From: Bacteroidales bacterium
GTDB taxonomy: Bacteria; Bacteroidota; Bacteroidia; Bacteroidales; NBLH01
DNA: 6,675 nucleotides
NCBI GenBank assembly: GCA_021647685.1
Contig: JAKIUH010000255.1
Coordinates: forward strand, 1 to 6,675
Direction of reading: 5' to 3'
The notes below the pieces were generated by a model. The model worked only from the letters and a program-made list of their open reading frames with translations, was not told the origin of the DNA and made no database searches. Both the position numbers and the translations under genes were made by a program. The stretch's first letter is position 1, and every line of letters begins with the position of its first letter. Shown here piece after piece: positions 1 to 5,100 of this stretch.

Positions 1-17
1 ATATATTCGATACAGGT

Positions 18-58
18 GCCTTGCCCTTGGCAATGATAAGCTGCCACTTGTGATGATT
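18..58. repeat. Composite palindromic repeat, unit 1 core
   Basis: The 25 bases at 34-58 (beginning TGATAAGCTGCC, ending GTGATGATT) recur exactly at 379-403. Similarity extends leftward in both copies as GC-x-TTGCC-x-TTGG. Inside this copy, TTGCC (21-25) and GGCAA (29-33) form a 5-bp stem around a CTT loop. Twelve bases after position 58 a copy of the ATCTGTG repeat begins, and the second copy has the same spacing, so the two elements look like parts of one unit. I read this as a degenerate dispersed intergenic repeat of the REP or MITE kind. The unit may continue beyond the left edge of the window. Confidence 0.75.
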
Positions 59-67
59 ATAAATTGA

Positions 68-103
68 AATAAAATCTGTGAAAATCTGATTAATTTGTGG
101 ATA
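68..103. repeat. ATCTGTG repeat, copy A
   Basis: This 36-bp segment matches 252-287 with two mismatches by eye. Its internal rhythm is ATCTGTG, AATCTGAT, AATTTGTGG, that is, a short degenerate motif repeated about every 9-10 bases. A third, weaker copy lies at 416-448. I remember similar 'ATCTGTG...AATCTGTGG' strings as common intergenic repeats in Bacteroidota. No function is visible in the sequence. Confidence 0.8.
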
Positions 104-251
104 AAAAATAAAATTATAAAATCAGGAAATAGTGTATAAATTGGAAATTTTATCAATTATTTAGGGTTAATTAGCCATAGCATTTATGCTACGGTAAAAT
201 ACATTCGATTAAAGATAGGCTATAGCCAAAAAAAAGCTTTTGCGTAACATT
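104..251. other. AT-rich non-coding stretch with small palindromes
   Basis: I see no gene here. The stretch contains a hairpin, TAGCAT (178-183), TT, ATGCTA (186-191), whose stem can extend through CC (175-176) with GG (193-194) across one mismatch. It also contains a perfect 10-bp palindrome GGCTATAGCC (218-227) followed by eight A residues, and AAAAGCTTTT (232-241). The A-run is on the wrong side for a minus-strand terminator, and the plus strand has no T-run after the palindrome, so I do not call a terminator. These elements may be further pieces of the flanking repeat family. Confidence 0.45.
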
Positions 252-287
252 AATAAAATCTGTGTAAATCTGATTAATCTGTGGATA
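252..287. repeat. ATCTGTG repeat, copy B
   Basis: This is the second copy of the 36-bp repeat, differing from 68-103 at two positions (A to T and T to C). Unlike copies A and C, it is not preceded by the TGATAAGCTGCC element. A further 'AATTAATCTGT' appears at 312-322, just before the hairpin at 321-333. It may therefore be the leading part of the second composite unit or an independent insertion. Confidence 0.8.
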
Positions 288-320
288 TGAATAATTCAGA
301 ATCAAGAACAAAATTAATCT

Positions 321-333
321 GTCCTTTCAGGAC
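321..333. repeat. Short perfect hairpin GTCCT-TTC-AGGAC
   Basis: GTCCT (321-325) and AGGAC (329-333) form a perfect 5-bp stem around a TTC loop. From memory, palindromes of the CCTTTCAGG type recur in composite intergenic repeats of Bacteroidota, often together with a CCCAAGG...TTGGG palindrome like the one that follows at 356-375. I treat it as the left module of the second repeat unit. There is no T-run after it, so it is unlikely to be a terminator. Confidence 0.55.
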
Positions 334-355
334 GTGGTGCTGTCATTGTACCTAT

Positions 356-403
356 CCCAAGGCATTGCCATTGGGCTGTGATAAGCTGCCACTTGTGATG
401 ATT
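356..403. repeat. Composite palindromic repeat, unit 2 core
   Basis: Bases 356-375 form a near-perfect inverted repeat: CCCAA (356-360) pairs with TTGGG (371-375) and GGC (361-363) with GCC (367-369), with an ATT loop and one bulged A. The 25 bases at 379-403 follow and are identical to 34-58. Between 361 and 375 the sequence matches unit 1 as GC-x-TTGCC-x-TTGG. This unit keeps the long palindrome better than unit 1 does. It sits about 145 bp upstream of the symporter start, so a role in the leader or promoter region cannot be excluded, but nothing shows one. Confidence 0.75.
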
Positions 404-415
404 TCAGAAAAATAC

Positions 416-448
416 TTAATCTGTGAAAATTTGATTATTCTGTTGATT
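416..448. repeat. ATCTGTG repeat, degenerate copy C
   Basis: Aligned without gaps to 71-103, this 33-bp segment differs at about seven positions but keeps the same phase and the ATCTGTGAAAAT core (419-430). It starts 12 bases after the 25-bp repeat at 379-403, the same spacing as between 34-58 and copy A. That spacing supports a shared composite origin followed by divergence. Confidence 0.6.
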
Positions 449-546
449 TATGGTAGGTTTTAAATTTCTTGCTTTGTTCATAAATTTTCCGGTATTTTCA
501 AAAAAATTTTACTAAGTTTACCACTTCATTTTTAAATTGTGCATTT

Positions 547-1956
547 ATGAAGTTAGCATTACATTGGCAAATATTAATCGGTTTAATATTAGGAGTTGCT
601 TTTGGTATTATTTTTCCTACCAGTTTTAAAATTACGGATCAAAGTATAAGTGAACTTAGGGATAAGAGTGTTCCTGAAAATGTGATTCAAGAAGTAATTT
701 TGCTTAAATCAAATGTTGCTAAAACTTTATCGGAATTTAAGAAAGATATTCGTAAAAAATTAGATACTGAAATTATTGATACATACGGTACTACTATTTT
801 AAGGGCTGCAAAATATAATCCGTATCTTAAATATGTTGGTTGGATGGGCGAATTGTTTATGCGTGCATTGAAAATGATTATTGTTCCGCTTATTTTAACT
901 TCAATAATATCGGGAGTTGCCAATATAGGTAATGCCGAAAATCTGGGCAGGTTAGGAGGGAAGACCATTCTTTACTATTTAACCACCAGTACATTAGCCA
1001 TATTAACCGGTTTGTTTTTTGTAAATATTATTAAGCCGGGCATTGGGATAGATATTGGTTTGAGCGCCGCTGCAGAAACGCTTAATATCAAAAAGGTTCC
1101 ATTTAGTGATACTTTGATGAATATTGTACCTACGAATATTTTTGAATCGTTCTCGCGAGGTCATATGCTTTCGATTATCTTTTTTTCTGTTTTGTTTGGC
1201 TATTTTATTACTCAAGTTGCAGATAAACACCGCCTGACCATGACGAATTTTTTTAATTCGGCTTTTGAGGTGATGATGCAGTTTACTAATTTTATAATCA
1301 AATTTACACCTATTGGGATTTTTGGGATAGTTGCTGTTGTAGGTGCTGAGCAATCGGAACTTTGGCAATTGGCAAAAAGTATGGGAGCGTATATGCTTAC
1401 GGTATTGGCTTCACTGGCTTTTCATTCAATAGTAAGTTTGCCCCTGATTTTAAAATACGGTTTTAACACCAATCCGTGGGCACATTTTAAAGCGATGCAA
1501 GCTGCTTTATTAACCGCTTTTTCTACTTCATCTTCCGGTGCAACGCTTTCATTAACAATGAGTTCCGTAAAGGAAAATTGCGGAGTTTCTAACAAAATTT
1601 CCAGTTTTACACTGCCCTTAGGTGCTACGGTAAATATGGACGGAACGGCTCTTTATGAGTTGGTTGCCGTATTTTTTATTGCACAAGCTTACGGTATTGA
1701 GTTGAATTTTATGGAAACGACTATTGTTGTAGCTACTGCGCTTTTGGCTTCGATTGGGGCTGCCGGTATTCCCATGGCGGGTTTGGTGATGATTACTGTA
1801 ATTTTAACAGCGGTTGGTTTGCCGCTTGAAGGAGTAGGTCTGATTTTAGCCGTTGACCGTATTTTAGATATGTTCCGAACTTCTGTGAATGTGTGGAGTG
1901 ACAGTTGCGGTGCGGTGATTATTGCAAAATCGGAAGGTGAGTATTTGAAAGTGTAA
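547..1956 (+). CDS. Sodium-coupled glutamate/aspartate or C4-dicarboxylate symporter (DAACS family)
   Basis: This gene encodes an inner-membrane secondary transporter of the glutamate transporter (GltP/GltT/GltPh/DctA) family, which imports acidic amino acids or C4-dicarboxylates with cations. Visible landmarks are TM1 (about residues 5-24), TM2 (about 97-125), hairpin HP1 with TSSSGATL (327-334), NMDGT (363-367) in TM7, HP2 with GAAGIPMAG (404-412), and TM8 with D437, D441, R444, T445, N448 and D452. In GltPh the equivalents D394, R397, T398 and N401 contact aspartate, and the TM8 arginine fits a carboxylate side chain. NMDGT plus D452 (GltPh D405) resembles sodium-coupled members; the proton-coupled E. 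coli GltP and DctA have NLDG and Asn there. HP1 has Ser where GltPh has R276, as in many bacterial relatives. At 469 aa it exceeds the usual 400-440 because the periplasmic TM1-TM2 loop is about 72 residues long and highly charged. The start MKLALHWQIL fits the family, and no Shine-Dalgarno is evident. It appears monocistronic and converges on the macroglobulin gene. Exact substrate is unresolved. Confidence 0.95.
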   Translation: MKLALHWQILIGLILGVAFGIIFPTSFKITDQSISELRDKSVPENVIQEVILLKSNVAKTLSEFKKDIRKKLDTEIIDTYGTTILRAAKYNPYLKYVGWMGELFMRALKMIIVPLILTSIISGVANIGNAENLGRLGGKTILYYLTTSTLAILTGLFFVNIIKPGIGIDIGLSAAAETLNIKKVPFSDTLMNIVPTNIFESFSRGHMLSIIFFSVLFGYFITQVADKHRLTMTNFFNSAFEVMMQFTNFIIKFTPIGIFGIVAVVGAEQSELWQLAKSMGAYMLTVLASLAFHSIVSLPLILKYGFNTNPWAHFKAMQAALLTAFSTSSSGATLSLTMSSVKENCGVSNKISSFTLPLGATVNMDGTALYELVAVFFIAQAYGIELNFMETTIVVATALLASIGAAGIPMAGLVMITVILTAVGLPLEGVGLILAVDRILDMFRTSVNVWSDSCGAVIIAKSEGEYLKV

Positions 1957-1963
1957 AGATAAA

Positions 1964-2016
1964 ATTGTTAAACTTTTGAATGTCTGATAAGATTTTAAAA
2001 TTTTGCAGTTTAATTG
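1964..2016. repeat. Imperfect ~55-bp direct repeat, copy 1
   Basis: This copy begins 7 bp after the symporter stop codon. Its first 17 bases, ATTGTTAAACTTTTGAA, are identical to 2102-2118. The remainder aligns with 2119-2156 with scattered substitutions and about 2 bp of length difference, ending at a shared AATTG. TTTTGAA (1974-1980) can still pair with TTTAAAA (1994-2000) through one G-T wobble, although the primary sequence has drifted. Confidence 0.65.
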
Positions 2017-2101
2017 TTTGATTGTTATACTGTTAAATTATTGTTAGTTACTGTGGTGTATGGCTCTATCTTTTATTGTTTATTAAACTGTTGAATTGTT
2101 G
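2017..2101. repeat. Low-complexity TTGTTxATT-type intergenic DNA
   Basis: This stretch is built largely of loosely repeated 8-9 base words such as ATTGTTTG, ATTGTTAT, CTGTTAAATT, TTGTTTATT, CTGTTGAATT and TTGATTGTT. The pattern resembles degenerate AATTGTTAA-type arrays that I remember between Bacteroidota genes. No gene or GC-rich structure is visible. The period is irregular, so this is not a clean tandem array. Confidence 0.4.
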
Positions 2102-2156
2102 ATTGTTAAACTTTTGAACGTATGACAATACTTCAAAACGTTTAGCGGTTGAATTG
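2102..2156. repeat. Imperfect ~55-bp direct repeat, copy 2
   Basis: This is the second copy of the repeat at 1964-2016. It shares the exact 17-bp head and a diverged tail that ends one base before the stop codon of the minus-strand gene at 2158-2160. The two copies bracket the convergent intergenic region at 145-146 bp spacing, measured start to end-adjacent start. Confidence 0.65.
2112..2138 (-). terminator. Possible AT-rich terminator hairpin for the macroglobulin gene
   Basis: TTTTGAA (2112-2118) pairs with TTCAAAA (2132-2138), and GTAT (2120-2123) with ATAC (2128-2131), around a GACA loop. That gives 11 base pairs with one bulged C at 2119. It lies 20 bp past the stop codon of the minus-strand gene and between convergent genes, where a shared terminator would be expected. 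Against this, the stem is AT-rich and no U-tract follows on the minus strand, so it is a weak intrinsic-terminator candidate. It is also part of the direct repeat, which may be the better explanation. Confidence 0.3.
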
Positions 2157-2157
2157 C

Positions 2158-5100
2158 TTACCAATTATTATCATACTGTACTCTTATAATATGTTCTTTT
2201 CCGCTTGAAACCGAGTTATTTTCATTGTAAATTTGCCGGATACTTATTGCTTTATCTGTATATTGCCCTGCATTTTTTACAATCGCCTGATATTCAATAA
2301 TATTCACGCCTTTATTTAACTGATATATATAATAATTTATGCAAGCTGTATCCTTATCCTGATAATAAATAAGTTGATTTTTATGAAGTTGCTTGTTCGA
2401 AAGTTTTATTGGCAGATAGGCTGCTGCATAATTGTCTTCAATTCTTAAATATTTAAGTTGCTTTTTACTTTTGATGATTATTTTTATAGTAAGTGTATCA
2501 CCAATTGATACAGAAGATTTATCCGAGAGTTTTTTGTATTTGCGTCTTTCAATTTTGAAGATTTCTTTTTTAATTTTAAGTTGTTTTATTGATTTTACCG
2601 GTTGATTTGTGTTGGAAAATAACTTAATATCTGTATTTTGATAGTTGTTATTCAATAACAGTATGTATAAAGTATTTGCTAATGATTTTTGACTGCTGTT
2701 TGTAGTTAAAATTAAGTTATCAAAATATTTTTTAATCAAACTATCTGCTTTATTATATTCAAAAAGATATTCGATATAGTGGTGCAAATATTGTGATTTA
2801 ATTTTTTCTGATAATTTATTATCAATTTTATTTTTAATATTTTGTTCAAATTGCCAATGATTATGGTGAGCAATTATGGCAAGCATTAATTTTTCATCGG
2901 GTTTTAAATTTTTATAATTTTTTTCTAATTCTTTTCTGTAAAACTCAAAAGCCGGTTTGTATCGCTGTGAAATAGGTATTTCGGTAAAAAAACTGCGTGC
3001 ATACAGGTAGTTTATTTGTTGGTGGTAGTTTTGTGTTTTATTATTTTTTTGACTGTATTTCTCTGCAATTTCTTTATCAAGATAAAATATACTGCGAAGA
3101 ACTATTCGTCGTAAATTAATATCGTTTTGTATATCTATTAACTTGAGTTGTTTCATACGCCCAAAGCCGCCCAGTATGTATGAGCTTATTTCAAAATCTT
3201 CGGGCATGTTTTGAAACCAAGACCATGAACCGTTTTTATTTTGAGATGATGCAAGCAAATTTAAGTCGTGCAACCGTTTATCTTCGACATTATTCAAATA
3301 TTGACTTTTGATGCTGTTTGTGAAATAATTTAAAAATATATCAATAGCATTTTTACTTAAAGTATTGCTTAAATTGTTTACAATTTGTATTGATTTATTT
3401 ACATAAATATTGGTATATTTTACAGTTTTAATAGTGTCATTGCCGGCTGAAATTTGTCTGCGAATAAGTGTGTCACTAATTGTATTTAACCTTCTTCGCA
3501 TGTTAAGTATTTTAAAGCTATTTTGTTCAATATCAATATATTGTTCAGTTTTTGCTTCGATTTTATACTTTAAATTATTCATGGTTTCCGGAATTTTTAT
3601 TTTCCAAGAAACAGAAACGGCTTGCTTGGGTGGGATTATAAAATATTTATCAGATTCTTCGTTTTCCTGTAATATTTCCTTTAAGCCGTTTTGATAGAGT
3701 AATAATCGAAGCCTGCCTTTTAAAGTATCAAGGCTGTTGTTTATTAATTTTGTGCTTATAACAGGTAAATCACCGGTTCTATAAAATGCGGGTTTTGAGC
3801 TTTCTATTTTAAGTATTTTTTTGATACTTAGTGTTTTAACCGAATATCCAAATTGTGCGTTTTTGCTTATTGCCAATATGTTTAAGTATTGCTCATTTGT
3901 AGTTTTCGGAATATTTACCGTTAAATTAATTGAACCTTTTGCATCGCTTTTTAAAGTAGGAAAGAAAAATTCTGTTTTGGGCAAATTTACGGATATATTC
4001 TTTCTTTCCTTTTTATAAAACACTTTCTTTCCCGTATATTTTGAGGATTCTTTCGGAAAACGAAATCCATATAAGTTCAAATAGTATATATTTTCAAAGG
4101 GTAAAGGCAAAAATTGATTTAAAAACTGACTTTCTACTTTTGCTTTTTGCTGTTTATTAGCGGATATTGACCACGCATTTTTATTACGTTCAGAACAAAT
4201 TGAATTGAATAATCTATTGATTTTCAGGGAGGTGCTCTTGTCTTCGCTAAGAAATACCAGTAATTCGCTCTCCACCGGATTATTTTGCATATCGTGTACC
4301 CTGATTTTCCACGATACATTTGAACTGCTTATGTTTTCCGTTTTAAAATTTTCAATTTCGATAGTTAACTTTTTGTTTAAGCAAGCTCTGTTAAATTCTT
4401 CTGTACTAGTTGTTAATGTGTTATTTTTTATTGATGTTAAAATTACTTTTACCGATGAATGTTTATTTAAAGGCAGTTTGATTTGTTCCTGTTTTTTGCT
4501 TACTAATAACCATTTGCTTACGATTGTTTTGTTGTCAATTATTAATTTATAAAGTAGGTTTAGCTTTTCTTCTTTGCTATCTATGGTAAAAATAATTGTA
4601 TCGTTACGGATACTTTTTGTGAGCTTGAAAAGATTGTTTTTCCTATTTTCATTGATAGAAATATTTGTTTTTTGGGTATTTTTTGGAGGCTGTATATTTA
4701 ATTTTACAAATTTGCTACCGTAAGGCGTGTAAATTTCCAATTCGCCGGATTGAACATGCTCCGGAATTTTAAATTGCCCTGAAATACTGGCAAATTCATT
4801 ACTTGTAAAAATTTTCTCGGAAAGAACGGCTTTATTCGCTTTAATTATTATAGGAATTTTTAGTTTTGGAATCAAATCAGCCGTTTTGTTATCTGTTTTA
4901 AGTGCAAGGGCTTTAAAATAGAGCATTTCGCCGCTTTGATAATAGTTTTTATCGGTAATAATTTCAATTTTTATTTTTTCCTGATGATGATTATTTACCG
5001 GGTACAGTAAAACAGGCTGTTTAGTTATTAAAACACCTTTGCCCTTTTTAAATTCTAAATATAAATTTTTTAGAGATGTTTTTTTGTCAGCTTCGATAAT

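Noticed and set aside
218..241. GGCTATAGCC palindrome followed by eight A residues as a terminator
   Set aside because: A terminator needs a T-run after the stem on the transcribed strand. The A-run would precede the stem on the minus strand, and no gene ends nearby on the plus strand.
281..463. A 60-codon open frame on the plus strand upstream of the symporter
   Set aside because: It starts inside one ATCTGTG repeat and runs through the hairpin, the 25-bp repeat and the third ATCTGTG copy. Its sequence is simply translated repeat DNA (for example PKALPLGCDKLPL), with no recognisable domain.
473..520. Bacteroidota-type promoter (TTTG at 473-476 with TATTTTCA at 493-500 or TAAGTTTA at 513-520) for the symporter
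   Set aside because: The consensus is TTTG, about 19-21 bp, then TAnnTTTG. The first pair has a 16-bp gap and a poor second element, and the second pair is 36 bp apart. In AT-rich DNA such partial matches are expected by chance.
1003..1368. A 121-codon frame on the minus strand within the symporter gene
   Set aside because: It lies wholly inside a strongly conserved transporter coding sequence and has a low-complexity basic composition with no family resemblance. It is an antisense shadow, as is the shorter minus-strand frame at 687-968.
3410..4552. Plus-strand open frames of 65-115 codons opposite the macroglobulin gene
   Set aside because: Their hydrophobic, Phe/Leu/Ile/Ser-rich products arise from reading the antisense of Lys/Asn/Glu-rich coding DNA. 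The same applies to the frame at 5888-6160. None shows a start context or domain.
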